From the NCBI RefSeq assembly GCF_030547545.1, contig NZ_JAUOQE010000033.1:1-45554 (forward strand): a stretch of DNA of 45,554 nucleotides. Direction: 5' to 3'. Position 1 is the stretch's first letter; each line of letters starts with the position of its first letter. The stretch comes from Amphritea sp. 1_MG-2023. GTDB lineage: Bacteria; Pseudomonadota; Gammaproteobacteria; Pseudomonadales; Balneatricaceae. Made by a program: the position numbers and the translations under genes. Below, in pieces: positions 25,443 through 34,661 of this stretch. Below the pieces are notes generated by a model. That model was not told the origin of the DNA and made no database searches. It worked only from the letters and a program-made list of their open reading frames with translations.

Positions 25443-26694
25443 GTTTCAGCAACGCCAACTGTTGCTCCAACGCGCCACGATTCGCGGCAATATAGTTGCT
25501 GCCTCGCATCCCCATCGCTTGCGCCTGTGCCGGATGCGCCAACAGTTCAGCCATAGCTGACTGTAACTCGGCAGCATCACTCACCACTTGTAGCGCCAGC
25601 TCTTGTGTCATCGTCTCGACAATGTGCTGAAAGTTATACACATAAGGTCCCATTAACACCGGCTTAGCCAAAACCGCCGGCTCGAGTGGGTTATGGCCGC
25701 CCCTCTCAATTAAACTGCCACCGACAAAAGCCATATCCGCCGTACTGTAGAGCGTCATTAGGTCGCCCATCGTATCGCCCAGATAAACCTCACACTCTGG
25801 GGTTGGCGCTGACGCTTGACTACGACGGCAGGTCTCAAATCCCGCACAGAGACTCTGATCGTAGATGGTAGTGAAACGCTCGGGATGACGCGGCACTAAA
25901 ATCAATAGTAAGTTATGATAGCGCGACTGTAGATTAGCAAATACCTCAAGCAGTTGCGCTTCTTCATCATCATGGGTGCTCGCCGCAATAATCACCGGAC
26001 GCTCCGCCCCCCAAGCAGCGCGTAAATGCGCGGCTTCACTAACGCTGTTTTGCGGCGCAGCGATATCAAATTTAATACTGCCGGTTACCTGCAACTTATC
26101 CACAGACAAGCCTAAAGCGGCAAAACGCTCCGCATCGGTCTGATTTTGCACCGCAATCGTGGTGATCTCTTGCAGCATCGGTTTGATAAGCCATTGAAAC
26201 CGCTGATAGCCACGTGCCGAGCGAGCAGATAAGCGAGCATTGGTTACCAAGATCGGCACTCCGCGTTTAGCACAGCTGTGGATAAGGTTAGGCCACAGTT
26301 CCGTTTCGACAATGACGCAGCTTCGCGGTTGAATGCGTCGATGAAAGCGGCTCAAGGCATCAGGAAGATCATAGGGACAGTAGGCATGACCAACACGATC
26401 GCCAAAATGGTGCTGCACCCGCGCACTACCGGTCGGCGTCATACTGGTGATGAACACCGGTATCGATGGCTGCTCCGTCAATAGTTTTTCGACTAACGGA
26501 ATAATCGCCATGGTTTCACCAAACGAAACCGCATGAATCCAGATAGGCCGTTCACCGGCTAAACGGGGCACAAAGCCAAACCGTTCTCGCCAACGCTGAC
26601 GATATTCTGGACTCTGACGCCCACGTCGCCATAGTTTCAACAAAATAAGCGGTGTTAGGCAGTAAAATAACAACGAATAAAGAAATCGGGCCAT
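25414..26694 (-). CDS. waaA: 3-deoxy-D-manno-octulosonic acid (Kdo) transferase
   Basis: WaaA transfers Kdo from CMP-Kdo to lipid IVA at the inner face of the cytoplasmic membrane, the first core step. The 426-residue GT-B enzyme has an N-terminal membrane anchor (FLYSLLFYCLTPLILLKLW) and the catalytic Glu in IHAVSFGETMAIIPLVEKLL. Further marks are VETELWPNLI, TNARLSARSARGYQRF, TGSIKFD, AASTHDDEEAQLLE, LVPRHPERF and FVGGSLIERGGHNPLEPA. Length is normal. It faces away from a FAD-dependent oxidoreductase gene. Whether it adds one or two Kdo units cannot be seen. Confidence 0.96.
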   Translation of the reverse strand: MARFLYSLLFYCLTPLILLKLWRRGRQSPEYRQRWRERFGFVPRLAGERPIWIHAVSFGETMAIIPLVEKLLTEQPSIPVFITSMTPTGSARVQHHFGDRVGHAYCPYDLPDALSRFHRRIQPRSCVIVETELWPNLIHSCAKRGVPILVTNARLSARSARGYQRFQWLIKPMLQEITTIAVQNQTDAERFAALGLSVDKLQVTGSIKFDIAAPQNSVSEAAHLRAAWGAERPVIIAASTHDDEEAQLLEVFANLQSRYHNLLLILVPRHPERFTTIYDQSLCAGFETCRRSQASAPTPECEVYLGDTMGDLMTLYSTADMAFVGGSLIERGGHNPLEPAVLAKPVLMGPYVYNFQHIVETMTQELALQVVSDAAELQSAMAELLAHPAQAQAMGMRGSNYIAANRGALEQQLALLKQQAGIDSPA

Positions 26695-26736
26695 ATGAAG
26701 GTAAGCGTATTCCGGACAGAAAAAATCAGTTTACCA

Positions 26737-26769
26737 TTATCAGACTATGATACCGAAGGTATAATAGTC
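26737..26769 (+). promoter_or_regulatory. Sigma-70 promoter overlapped by a 12-bp-arm palindrome, upstream of the FAD/aldo-keto operon
   Basis: A -35 box TTATCA (26737-26742) and a perfect -10 box TATAAT (26760-26765) are spaced by 17 bases. An inverted repeat covers the spacer and the -10 box: GACTATGATACC (26743-26754) and GGTATAATAGTC (26758-26769), separated by GAA, with 11 of 12 positions pairing. This geometry is that of a repressor operator. The start codon is 23 bases further on. Confidence 0.65.
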
Positions 26770-26792
26770 ACTGTTAATCGGCGGAATAATAC

Positions 26793-27977
26793 ATGCAAAC
26801 GATAAAGACAGATCTGGTGATTCTGGGGGGCGGTATCGCTGGCCTATGGTTGCTCAATCGCGCGCAACAACAGGGTTTTGATGCGCTCTTGTTAGAAACG
26901 GGTGATCTCGGCGGTGCTCAGTCAGTGCGTTCGCAAGGCATCATCCATGGTGGCACCAAATATGCTCTAAATGGCGTGCTGACTCAAGCCTCCAGCAGTA
27001 TAGCCGATATGCCATCTCGCTGGCGTGCCTGTTTGCAGGGCCGAGGAGAGTTGGATCTCAGTGCCGCACGGATACTCTCAGAAGCCCACTACATGTGGTC
27101 GAAAGCCTCCCTTGGGGCAAAAATGACCAGTTTTTTTGCCAGCAAAGCCCTAAAAGGCCGAGTAGAAGCCATCAGCGCTGAGGAGCGACCTCAGGTATTC
27201 AACGACCCACAGTTTCGTGGCAACCTTTACAAGCTGAATGAAATTGTGCTCGATGTGCCATCGGTCATCGAAGCACTGACGAAACCAGTCTTACAGCGTA
27301 TCGTTAAAGTCACCGCCGATGACGTTCGAGTCTGTGCCACTCAAGGCTCGATCGCAGCGATACAACTGCCGCAAGTGCACATCGAAGCGCAACGCTATAT
27401 CACCACGGCCGGTGAAGGGACTGAAGCACTGTTGCAGCAGCTAAATATTGAGCAGCCACAGATGCAGCGTCGGCCTCTGCATATGGTCATGGTGCGACAC
27501 GCTAGTGTATTACCGACCTTTGCTCACTGCATCAGTAGCGGCAGTAAGCCAGTGGTCACTATCACCACACACCCCACCATTGATGGCGAACAGGTATGGT
27601 ATCTCGGTGGTAATCTGGCTGAAACTGGGGTCAACTTAACGCCACAACAACAGATTGAAAAAGCCCAAAAGCTGATCGCAGAACTACTGCCATGGATTAA
27701 TTTGAAGAATCCTCGCTGGGCGAGTTTGCATATTAATCGCGCGGAACCCAAACAATCATCGCTCACTCGGCCTGACTCAGCCTTTGCCCAGGCGCAACAA
27801 AATAGCATTATCAGTTGGCCAACCAAACTGGCATTAGCGCCAGATTTAGCCGATCAAATTCTCACCCTGCTGCAGCATCAAGCGATTAGCCCGCAATACC
27901 GCGCCGATACGACCATCATTGATCACCTGCCCCGTCCCGATATTGCTCAACCCGTCTGGGAGACTCTATTTTGCTAA
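26793..27977 (+). CDS. FAD-dependent oxidoreductase (DAO/glycerol-3-phosphate dehydrogenase fold)
   Basis: A 394-residue flavoprotein. The N-terminal FAD site is LVILGGGIAGLWLLNRA, with the acidic residue in LLLETGDLGG, followed by SVRSQGIIHGGTKYAL. That motif is like glycerol-3-phosphate dehydrogenase and D-amino-acid-oxidase-type enzymes. The central part contains YITTAGEGTEALLQQL. I cannot name the substrate. It overlaps the next gene, an aldo/keto reductase, by 7 bases, so they work together. From memory a similar pair lies near the waaA/hldE/msbA region of Pseudomonas, yet neither enzyme has a known place in lipopolysaccharide synthesis. A promoter with a palindrome lies just upstream. 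Confidence 0.8.
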   Translation: MQTIKTDLVILGGGIAGLWLLNRAQQQGFDALLLETGDLGGAQSVRSQGIIHGGTKYALNGVLTQASSSIADMPSRWRACLQGRGELDLSAARILSEAHYMWSKASLGAKMTSFFASKALKGRVEAISAEERPQVFNDPQFRGNLYKLNEIVLDVPSVIEALTKPVLQRIVKVTADDVRVCATQGSIAAIQLPQVHIEAQRYITTAGEGTEALLQQLNIEQPQMQRRPLHMVMVRHASVLPTFAHCISSGSKPVVTITTHPTIDGEQVWYLGGNLAETGVNLTPQQQIEKAQKLIAELLPWINLKNPRWASLHINRAEPKQSSLTRPDSAFAQAQQNSIISWPTKLALAPDLADQILTLLQHQAISPQYRADTTIIDHLPRPDIAQPVWETLFC

Positions 27978-28777
27978 CCCCTCGCACGATTGCCGGTACC
28001 GATTTACAGGTCAGCCCTATTGGGCTTGGCACGGTAAAGCTTGGACGCGATAAAGGCGTAAAGTATCCCGATCAGTTCACCATTCCGGATGATACCGCTG
28101 CACGTTATCTACTGGATATCAGTAAAGCGCTCGGCATTAACCTACTCGATACCGCACCCGCCTATGGTAACAGCGAGATACGACTGGGCCAGCTATTAAC
28201 CAATCAACGCAATGATTGGCTAATCTGTAGCAAGGTAGGGGAAGAATTTGATCCGCAAACAGGGCTATCACACTTTAACTTCAGTCCGGAACATATCCGT
28301 TTCAGCGTTGAGCGCAGCTTAAAACGGCTCAACACCGATGTGATCGATATCCTCTTAGTACATTCTGACGGTAACGATCTGCAGCGGATCCATCAGGACG
28401 GCGTCCTACAGCAGCTCGCGTTACTCAAAGCCGAAGGTAAAATTCGTGCAGGGGGAATGTCGACTAAGACCATCGAAGGCGGTATCGAAACACTCAAGCA
28501 CGCGGATATCGCCATGATCACTTACAACCTGAATGATCAACATGAATTACCGGTGATCGACTATGCTCTCGCCCAGCAGAAAGGTATTTTTATCAAAAAG
28601 GCGCTGTCCTCGGGACATATTCCTCAGGCACACACCACCGACCCCGTACGCGCCAGTTTTGATTTAGTGCTGGGGCATCCCGGCGTTAGCAGTGCCATTA
28701 TCGGCACCATTAATCCCGATCATCTGCGCGCTAATGTGACGACTGTGGCCGACTGCCTAGCCCGCCACACCACTTAA
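27971..28777 (+). CDS. Aldo/keto reductase family protein
   Basis: A 268-residue TIM-barrel aldo/keto reductase with the usual tetrad visible: Asp60 and Tyr65 (LLDTAPAYGNSE), Lys88 (ICSKVG) and His131 (ILLVHSDG). The C-terminal AIIGTINPDHLRANV is the NADP-binding end. It begins with TTG, overlapping the stop of the FAD oxidoreductase gene, and no better start exists nearby. The barrel is on the short side for the family. The coupled flavoenzyme suggests the two act on the same metabolite, one oxidising and one reducing, but the substrate is unknown. Confidence 0.85.
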   Translation: MLTPRTIAGTDLQVSPIGLGTVKLGRDKGVKYPDQFTIPDDTAARYLLDISKALGINLLDTAPAYGNSEIRLGQLLTNQRNDWLICSKVGEEFDPQTGLSHFNFSPEHIRFSVERSLKRLNTDVIDILLVHSDGNDLQRIHQDGVLQQLALLKAEGKIRAGGMSTKTIEGGIETLKHADIAMITYNLNDQHELPVIDYALAQQKGIFIKKALSSGHIPQAHTTDPVRASFDLVLGHPGVSSAIIGTINPDHLRANVTTVADCLARHTT

Positions 28778-28817
28778 GCAAACCACCGACAGGGCGGCGC
28801 TTTAAGGTTGTCTTATT

Positions 28818-28853
28818 AAGTTGCGTTAAAAGTTACGTTAAGAAGTTGCGTTA
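28818..28853. repeat. Three short direct repeats at the hldE stop
   Basis: The 11-base unit AAGTTGCGTTA occurs at 28818-28828 and 28843-28853, with a one-base variant AAGTTACGTTA at 28830-28840, giving a 12-13-base period. The third copy includes the complement of the hldE stop codon. It fills the convergent gap between the aldo/keto reductase and hldE. Confidence 0.7.
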
Positions 28854-30275
28854 GCTACCCTGAATCTTCTCAACAATGGCGGTAGTGGAGCAATTATCGA
28901 GGAACGACAACACTTTCACCTCGCCGCCATAGCTACGCACAAATTCCCCCCCGACGACACCATCGAGACCATAATCACCGCCTTTCACCAACACTTCAGG
29001 ACGAACCTGTGCCAACAAGCGCTCTGGCGTATCCTCAGCATAGCTAACCACCCAATCCACGGCCTCAAGCCCCGCTAATACAGCTTTGCGGCGTTCGACT
29101 GGATTAATCGGTCGACCTTCGCCCTTCAGTCGTCGCACCGACTCATCATCATTAATCGCCAAGACCAAGCGATCCCCTTGAGCCCGAGCTTGCTCCAGAT
29201 AGCCCACATGACCGGCGTGCAAGATATCAAAGCAACCGTTAGTAAAGACAATTTTTTCACCCGCCGCACGGGCATCGGCTAACGCCACTAATAACTGCTC
29301 ATCACTCACCACGCCCCGTTCAGAACCTTGCGCTTGATTCACCGCCCGACGTAGCTCTGGGCCACTAATCGCGGCCGTGCCCAGCTTACCCACCACAATA
29401 CCCGCAGCAATATTGGCCAGCCCCGTCGCCACTTCCAAGCTTTCCCCAGCGGCCAGAGCCGTGGCGAGAGTAGAGATCACCGTATCCCCCGCGCCAGTCA
29501 CATCAAACACTTCGCGGGCGCGGGCAGGAAAGTGCACCTCATTTTGGCCCGGCTTAATCAGTGTCATCCCCTGCTCACTGCGCGTGACGAGTAACGCGTC
29601 AAGCTCGAGCTGCAGCACCAAGCGTTTCGCTTTTTCGACCAAGGCTTGCTCCGATTCACACCGGCCGACCACCGCTTCAAACTCACCCATATTGGGTGTG
29701 AGTAATGTTGCGCCACGGTAGCGTTCGAAATCTGTACCTTTAGGGTCGATCAGTACCGGCACCTTGGCCTTGCGTGCCGCATGAATCAAACGTTGAGGAT
29801 CACTCAGGGTGCCTTTATCATAATCCGATAAGATCAATGCCCGTACGTTACCTAACAACGCCTCAACCTGTTGCTGCACATCATCGCTATGCTCGGCACT
29901 GAAACGCTCTTCAAAATCTAACCGAATCAGCTGTTGATGACGGCTCAATACGCGCAACTTGGTGATCGTCGGTTCGCGGCTGCTGTGACAAAACTCACAA
30001 TTCACCCGAGCCGATACGAGCTGCTGCTGTAACGCCTCTCCGGCTTCATCTTTACCAACAATACCGACTAAAGAAACACCCCCACCCAAGGCCGTAATAT
30101 TCAACGCCACATTGGCCGCGCCACCGGGACGATCCTCTTTTTGATCGACTTTAACCACCGGCACCGGCGCTTCCGGTGAGATGCGAGAAGTAGGCCCATG
30201 CCAGTAGCGATCCAACATGAGATCACCCACCACTAACACTTGAGCTTTATTTAATTGGGGCATTACCAGTTTCAT
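28851..30275 (-). CDS. hldE: Bifunctional heptose-7-phosphate kinase / heptose-1-phosphate adenylyltransferase
   Basis: HldE phosphorylates D-glycero-D-manno-heptose 7-phosphate and later adenylates the 1-phosphate, giving ADP-heptose for the core. The 474-residue protein has both domains. The N-terminal PfkB-type kinase (about 1-315) shows [24 protein letters not shown], the GGAANVA sugar site and DVTGAGDT catalytic loop. The C-terminal nucleotidyltransferase has [17 protein letters not shown] and VKGGDY. Its ATG overlaps the msbA stop as TAATG, so it is coupled to msbA. Together with gmhA and waaC it covers much of the heptose pathway; gmhB and hldD are not in the window. Confidence 0.97.
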   Translation of the reverse strand: MKLVMPQLNKAQVLVVGDLMLDRYWHGPTSRISPEAPVPVVKVDQKEDRPGGAANVALNITALGGGVSLVGIVGKDEAGEALQQQLVSARVNCEFCHSSREPTITKLRVLSRHQQLIRLDFEERFSAEHSDDVQQQVEALLGNVRALILSDYDKGTLSDPQRLIHAARKAKVPVLIDPKGTDFERYRGATLLTPNMGEFEAVVGRCESEQALVEKAKRLVLQLELDALLVTRSEQGMTLIKPGQNEVHFPARAREVFDVTGAGDTVISTLATALAAGESLEVATGLANIAAGIVVGKLGTAAISGPELRRAVNQAQGSERGVVSDEQLLVALADARAAGEKIVFTNGCFDILHAGHVGYLEQARAQGDRLVLAINDDESVRRLKGEGRPINPVERRKAVLAGLEAVDWVVSYAEDTPERLLAQVRPEVLVKGGDYGLDGVVGGEFVRSYGGEVKVLSFLDNCSTTAIVEKIQGS

Positions 30276-32059
30276 TATTTAGTATCCTGATCGGCAGGTT
30301 GATCTATATCAGTATCATCGGCAACCTCAGAAAATTGCAGCCGCTGCAGGTTAGCATAAATGCCATTATGCTGAAGTAACTGCGTATGTGACCCCTGCTC
30401 AACAATGCGACCCGATTCCATCACCAGAATGCGGTCAGCGTTCTCAATGGTTGATAATCGGTGAGCGATCACCAAGGTAGTGCGTCCTTGCATCACATGT
30501 TCAAGCGCATCTTGAATATGTCGCTCAGATTCAGTATCGAGTGCCGAGGTGGCTTCGTCCAGAATCAGAATCGGTGCATCTTTGAGAATCGCTCGCGCTA
30601 TTGCAATACGCTGTCGCTGACCACCAGAGAGCAATACACCATTTTCACCCACCATCGTCTCTAGCCCATCGGGAAGGTGCTGCACGAACTCAGTCACATG
30701 AGCCGCCTCGGCCGCCGCTTCGATCATCTCGCGAGAACAGTTTGCCATACCGCCGTAAGCAATATTCTCAGCAATCGTACCATTGAAAAGCACCACTTGC
30801 TGATTGACTAAGGCAATCTGACGGCGCAGATTGGTCAATGTATAATCTTGAATATTGCAGCCATCGAGTAAAATTTCGCCTTCAGTCGCATCATAAAAAC
30901 GCGGCAACAGCCCCGCTAACGTCGACTTGCCGCTTCCCGACTTCCCCACCAAGGCAACCGTTTCACCCGGCCTAATCGCCACGGTAATATTGTCGAGTAT
31001 CTGCTTACCATCGGCTTCATACTTAAAACCAAGCTTATTAAAGGCTAATGCACCGTTAACCTGCTCAGGATCATGCGTGCCAGTATCGCGTTCCGGGGCG
31101 GTATCCACCACCTCAAAAACACTCTCCGAAGCGGCTAAACCCTGCTGAATCATGCTGCCAATCTCAGTTAATGAACGCACCGGTTTGGCCATCAATGCTG
31201 CTGCAGAAATAAAGGCGATGAATTGACCGGTACTCATTTCATTAATCAACTCAGGCTGCATCGCCAGATAAGTCATCAGTGCAATCACACCGGCCACCAT
31301 CATCTGTACAACGGGCGTGGTGACCGACTGAGTCACCACCATTTTCATCACCTGACGACGATTTTGCTGACTGACTTTGGTAAATCGATCGACTTCCAAC
31401 TCAGTGGCACCAAAAATACGCACCACCTGATAACCTTTAATCGCCTCTGAGGCCGCTGCAGTAATATTCCCCACACTCTTCTGTACGTGCCGACTAATAC
31501 CGCGCATACGTCGGGCAGCAATCGCCACGACGGCCCCGACCACAGGCCCAACCACTAGAAACAACAGCGTTAACTTCCAGTTGAGGTAAAGCATATAGCC
31601 AAATAAACCTAACACCGTAAAGCCTTCACGAATCGCCACTTTGAGCGCATTAGTTGCCGCCCCGGTGACCTGCTCAACGTTATACGTCAGCTTCGCTAAC
31701 AGCTCGCCACTGGAATGCTTATGAAAGTAGCTGCTGGGCAAGAGCAACAAGTGTTTGAATAGATCGGTTCTTAAGTCATGGACAACAAACCGTGCGACAT
31801 AAGACAGGCCATAGTTACCCAAAAAAGTACCCAGCCCTCGAACAAAGAAAATCCCCAGCACCGCGAGCGCCAGCCAGCCACGATTATCAAACTCCCCAGA
31901 GCCAACGGTATCGACAAAGGCTTCCAGCCATTTAGCCGATGCCGTCTGAGAACCGGCATAAATCGCAAAACCCAGCACACTGAGCAGAAATGCTGACCAA
32001 TACTTTTTGACATACTGCAATAAGCGTAGATACACCTGAACACTGTTATCTTTTTTCAC
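30275..32059 (-). CDS. msbA: Lipid A export ABC transporter, ATP-binding/permease protein MsbA
   Basis: MsbA flips core-lipid A across the inner membrane. The 594-residue half-transporter has an N-terminal six-helix membrane domain (about 1-320) and a C-terminal ATPase. The latter shows Walker [10 protein letters not shown], the Q loop [20 protein letters not shown], signature [16 protein letters not shown], Walker [13 protein letters not shown] and the His switch [26 protein letters not shown] and the overall length fit MsbA. It is first in the msbA-hldE operon, divergent from lpxL across 146 bases. The Asp-rich C-terminal tail ([15 protein letters not shown]) is not part of the fold. Confidence 0.96.
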   Translation of the reverse strand: MKKDNSVQVYLRLLQYVKKYWSAFLLSVLGFAIYAGSQTASAKWLEAFVDTVGSGEFDNRGWLALAVLGIFFVRGLGTFLGNYGLSYVARFVVHDLRTDLFKHLLLLPSSYFHKHSSGELLAKLTYNVEQVTGAATNALKVAIREGFTVLGLFGYMLYLNWKLTLLFLVVGPVVGAVVAIAARRMRGISRHVQKSVGNITAAASEAIKGYQVVRIFGATELEVDRFTKVSQQNRRQVMKMVVTQSVTTPVVQMMVAGVIALMTYLAMQPELINEMSTGQFIAFISAAALMAKPVRSLTEIGSMIQQGLAASESVFEVVDTAPERDTGTHDPEQVNGALAFNKLGFKYEADGKQILDNITVAIRPGETVALVGKSGSGKSTLAGLLPRFYDATEGEILLDGCNIQDYTLTNLRRQIALVNQQVVLFNGTIAENIAYGGMANCSREMIEAAAEAAHVTEFVQHLPDGLETMVGENGVLLSGGQRQRIAIARAILKDAPILILDEATSALDTESERHIQDALEHVMQGRTTLVIAHRLSTIENADRILVMESGRIVEQGSHTQLLQHNGIYANLQRLQFSEVADDTDIDQPADQDTK

Positions 32060-32205
32060 AAATCAAAACGCTCTTATCAATTCACTAAGGCACACGAAAT
32101 CCGAGTCATCAAGCTTCAACGCATTAACAGTCGAACGGACTTGATACTAGTGTTCCGTAAGCACGAACATTATAATTGCCTGATTTTACAGTATCTGGAT
32201 GAATT

Positions 32206-33126
32206 GTGGGCAACAAAGAAGCACGCTGGTCAGATTTTCTTGCACCTAAATACTGGCTGATATGGTTGAGTATCGGCCTGCTACGCTTAATCTGTGCACT
32301 TCCCTATCGCTGGGGCTTATCGATCGGAAAATACCTTGGTCGAGCGCTCTACCGTCTGATGAAAACTCGCCGTCATATCACCCGCGTTAATATTCAGCTC
32401 TGCTTTCCTGAATTATCGCCTCAAGAACAACAGCAACGCATCAAAGAAGTGTTTGAAAATAACGGCATAGGCCTGATTGAAACCGGTTGGGCCTACTGGA
32501 AAGATGAACGTTTTTTTCGTCAACGAACCGAGTTTCACAACTTCGATCTGCTCGATCGAGCCCTAGACAAAGGTCATGGTGTGATTTTAATGGGCTGGCA
32601 TTTCTCCTGTTTGGATCTTGCCGGGTTACTTTTCTCCCTTCACGGCAAACCCTGCAGTACCCTTTATCGACAACATGATAACCCGATGCTTGAATGGTTT
32701 TTCACCCAAGGACGACAGCGGTTCAGTTTTCCGGTTGAACGCCAAAAAACGCGACAAATGCTACGCGCAATGCGCAAGAATCACTGTATCTGGTATGCCC
32801 CCGATCAAGACCTAGGGCGAAAAAATGCGACGTTTGCACCTTTTTTTGGTCACCCTGCCGCCACTACGTTAGCGACCACCAAAATGCATAGTTTAAATGG
32901 CTCCCCCTTGATTAAACTCGATTGCTGGCGAAAGCCTGACAATTCAGGCTATATTTTGGAGTGTAGTGAAGTAACAGGGTTTCCCTCAGGTTCCGAAGAG
33001 GTTGACGCTACATTGATAAATCAGGCAATAGAAGCGGGTATTAGAAAAGCCCCTTCTCAATATATGTGGGTTCATAAACGCTTTAAGACACAGCCGAAAA
33101 AAATCAAGAATAAATATCGAATTTAA
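32206..33126 (+). CDS. lpxL: Kdo2-lipid IVA acyltransferase (LpxL/HtrB family)
   Basis: A 306-residue lipid A late acyltransferase, adding a secondary acyl chain to Kdo-lipid IVA at the inner membrane. It has an N-terminal hydrophobic anchor (YWLIWLSIGLLRLICALPY) and the catalytic HX4D motif His132-Asp137 in GWHFSCLD. Also present are STLYRQHDNPMLEWFF, WYAPDQDLGRKNATFAPFFG and the closing YMWVHKRFKT. It starts with GTG. LpxL versus LpxM cannot be settled, but LpxL/HtrB is more likely. A TATAAT lies at 32171-32176. It is divergent from msbA, and immediately downstream the base composition falls sharply. Confidence 0.9.
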   Translation: MGNKEARWSDFLAPKYWLIWLSIGLLRLICALPYRWGLSIGKYLGRALYRLMKTRRHITRVNIQLCFPELSPQEQQQRIKEVFENNGIGLIETGWAYWKDERFFRQRTEFHNFDLLDRALDKGHGVILMGWHFSCLDLAGLLFSLHGKPCSTLYRQHDNPMLEWFFTQGRQRFSFPVERQKTRQMLRAMRKNHCIWYAPDQDLGRKNATFAPFFGHPAATTLATTKMHSLNGSPLIKLDCWRKPDNSGYILECSEVTGFPSGSEEVDATLINQAIEAGIRKAPSQYMWVHKRFKTQPKKIKNKYRI

Positions 33127-33196
33127 ATCTTCACTGAAGCCAACTTACTCAAAGCCTTTGCATTATTAGGTAATAGCATACAGGCTAAGCTAATAA

Positions 33197-33922
33197 CTAC
33201 CCCATAATGATTTCACTCTTAGTAGTTTCAGTAACCCACTCAGGAATAATAACCCCATGATTTTTCATACTATTAAAACAATTTTCCGTGACAACTCCAC
33301 GCGATGTACTTTCACCAAATGTAGCAAAATTATCCCGTGTCACATAAATCCTCTGATCAGCTGGTTTTTCTAACTGATCTTTATAGGAATCCATAACTTT
33401 CGCTGTAGAGATACTATCTGGAAAAGCCTTAAAAAGGTTTCGTATCACTTTAACTTTTAGATATTGGTGGAGCCATATTTGCTGATAGTTTTTCCTTTCT
33501 ATTAATACGTCTTCCCTTCTACTAAAAAAGCTTTTCTTAACCAGATTTTTCCTTTCCAGCATACCTCTACACCGACAAAAAAGCACACCATCTATACCAC
33601 CATTATCTTGTTGGCATACGTCGCTATGTATTTTCTCAATTTCATGAACATTGAGATAAATAGGATACTTATCATCAATACACCAATAGACAAGCGTTTC
33701 ATCATCTAAATCTTTAAGCAAGGTAAGCACTGTCCCTTTAATATCTGAAGGACACTTAATATAGTCAACTTTATCAGATAAAATTGTAGGTTCAATATCT
33801 TGATATGGCACCTGAAATATAAACGGATGCTGAGGCCATAACTTTTCGTAGCAAAGAATCATATGATCTGTAAAACTACGATATTTATCATAAGTTAAGA
33901 CAATTGCTTTAATTTTTTTCAT
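33197..33922 (-). CDS. Unrecognised protein of the AT-rich surface-glycan island, possibly glycosyltransferase-like
   Basis: A 241-residue protein I cannot assign. It begins MKKIKAIVLTYDKYRSFTDHMILCYEKLWP, a beta-alpha opening like that of GT-A glycosyltransferases. The acidic YWCIDDKYPI near residue 86 could be a DxD-like metal and nucleotide-sugar site. The C-terminal FGESTSRGVVTENCFN is reminiscent of a sugar-acceptor loop. It has no signal peptide. The ATG at 33922 is used because the frame upstream of it overlaps the sulfotransferase gene. It follows that gene by 16 bases and is the last gene of a minus-strand AT-rich operon. A role in decorating the outer core or another glycan is inferred only from context. 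Confidence 0.6.
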   Translation of the reverse strand: MKKIKAIVLTYDKYRSFTDHMILCYEKLWPQHPFIFQVPYQDIEPTILSDKVDYIKCPSDIKGTVLTLLKDLDDETLVYWCIDDKYPIYLNVHEIEKIHSDVCQQDNGGIDGVLFCRCRGMLERKNLVKKSFFSRREDVLIERKNYQQIWLHQYLKVKVIRNLFKAFPDSISTAKVMDSYKDQLEKPADQRIYVTRDNFATFGESTSRGVVTENCFNSMKNHGVIIPEWVTETTKSEIIMG

Positions 33923-33938
33923 ATTAACCACTAAAGAT

Positions 33939-34640
33939 CTACTTTTTTGCTGAACCATCAAAACAATACCCAAAGTTTTCAATATCTTTCCGGTACATGT
34001 TCTCAACTATACTCGCAGTATCATCATCAAAGAAGGCACGATAATCTTTAAAGTCTTTTTGAAATGATTTAGTCAATCCAATTTGTCGCTTTATTTTATG
34101 TCTAAACTTTTTTAGACCAGATTTATTTATATGGGGTATTACATTATTATCAAAACCAATAGCTTGACATATTTTATAAAAATCATCTTGTAGAGTTTCA
34201 AATCGCCCTACATAGTCCACAATAAGCTTTCCAGATTCATCATACAAATAATCACTTTGAGGTATAATATGCCGAGAGTAATCACAGTAGCTGTCCTCTT
34301 CTGGAAGGTGACTGAGAACAAAGTCCCGAAAGCTAAACTGCTTCCAAAAATGCCTATAACGATACTCGGAGACAATCCGCTCCCAAGGGTTCCTGACAAA
34401 TGAAAATTTAAATAAATTTTCATATTCCGCTTCTGATACATATCCAAGCTGCTTATATTCACATGCTTTCAAGTGAGAAATACGTTCAGGGCCTTTCTCT
34501 GGATCAGGATTAATACCAAGTAATAACTGATACTTAGTATCTTTCGTCAATCCTTCATCATCTATAAACAGTTGTTCAACACTCTGACCTGCTGTTTTAG
34601 GAATATGTATAAAAATACAACTATATTTTTTTGAAATCAT
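33939..34640 (-). CDS. Sulfotransferase family 2 protein (carbohydrate sulfotransferase-like)
   Basis: A 233-residue PAPS-dependent sulfotransferase of the Sulfotransfer_2 type. The 5'-phosphosulfate-binding loop is IPKTAGQS at residues 13-20, and the 3'-phosphate site FVRNPWERIVSEY includes Arg83 and Ser91. ISHLKACEY carries a His that may act as base, as in heparan 2-O-sulfotransferase relatives. GRFETLQDDFYKICQAIGF is the usual FE..QDDF element. The likely job is adding sulfate to a sugar of lipopolysaccharide or capsule. It lies between a GT4 glycosyltransferase and an unrecognised gene in an AT-rich operon. No PAPS-synthesis genes (cysDN/cysC) are nearby. Confidence 0.85.
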   Translation of the reverse strand: MISKKYSCIFIHIPKTAGQSVEQLFIDDEGLTKDTKYQLLLGINPDPEKGPERISHLKACEYKQLGYVSEAEYENLFKFSFVRNPWERIVSEYRYRHFWKQFSFRDFVLSHLPEEDSYCDYSRHIIPQSDYLYDESGKLIVDYVGRFETLQDDFYKICQAIGFDNNVIPHINKSGLKKFRHKIKRQIGLTKSFQKDFKDYRAFFDDDTASIVENMYRKDIENFGYCFDGSAKK

Positions 34641-34661
34641 GAATCTTATCTCTGCAAGTAA

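Noticed and set aside
28818-28853. The 11-base repeats as a CRISPR-like array
   Set aside because: The units are too short, spacers are only 1-2 bases, and no cas genes are present.
30461-31450. Several plus-strand frames of 60-75 codons opposite msbA
   Set aside because: They are antisense shadows of a strongly conserved ABC transporter, with no ribosome sites and no family resemblance.
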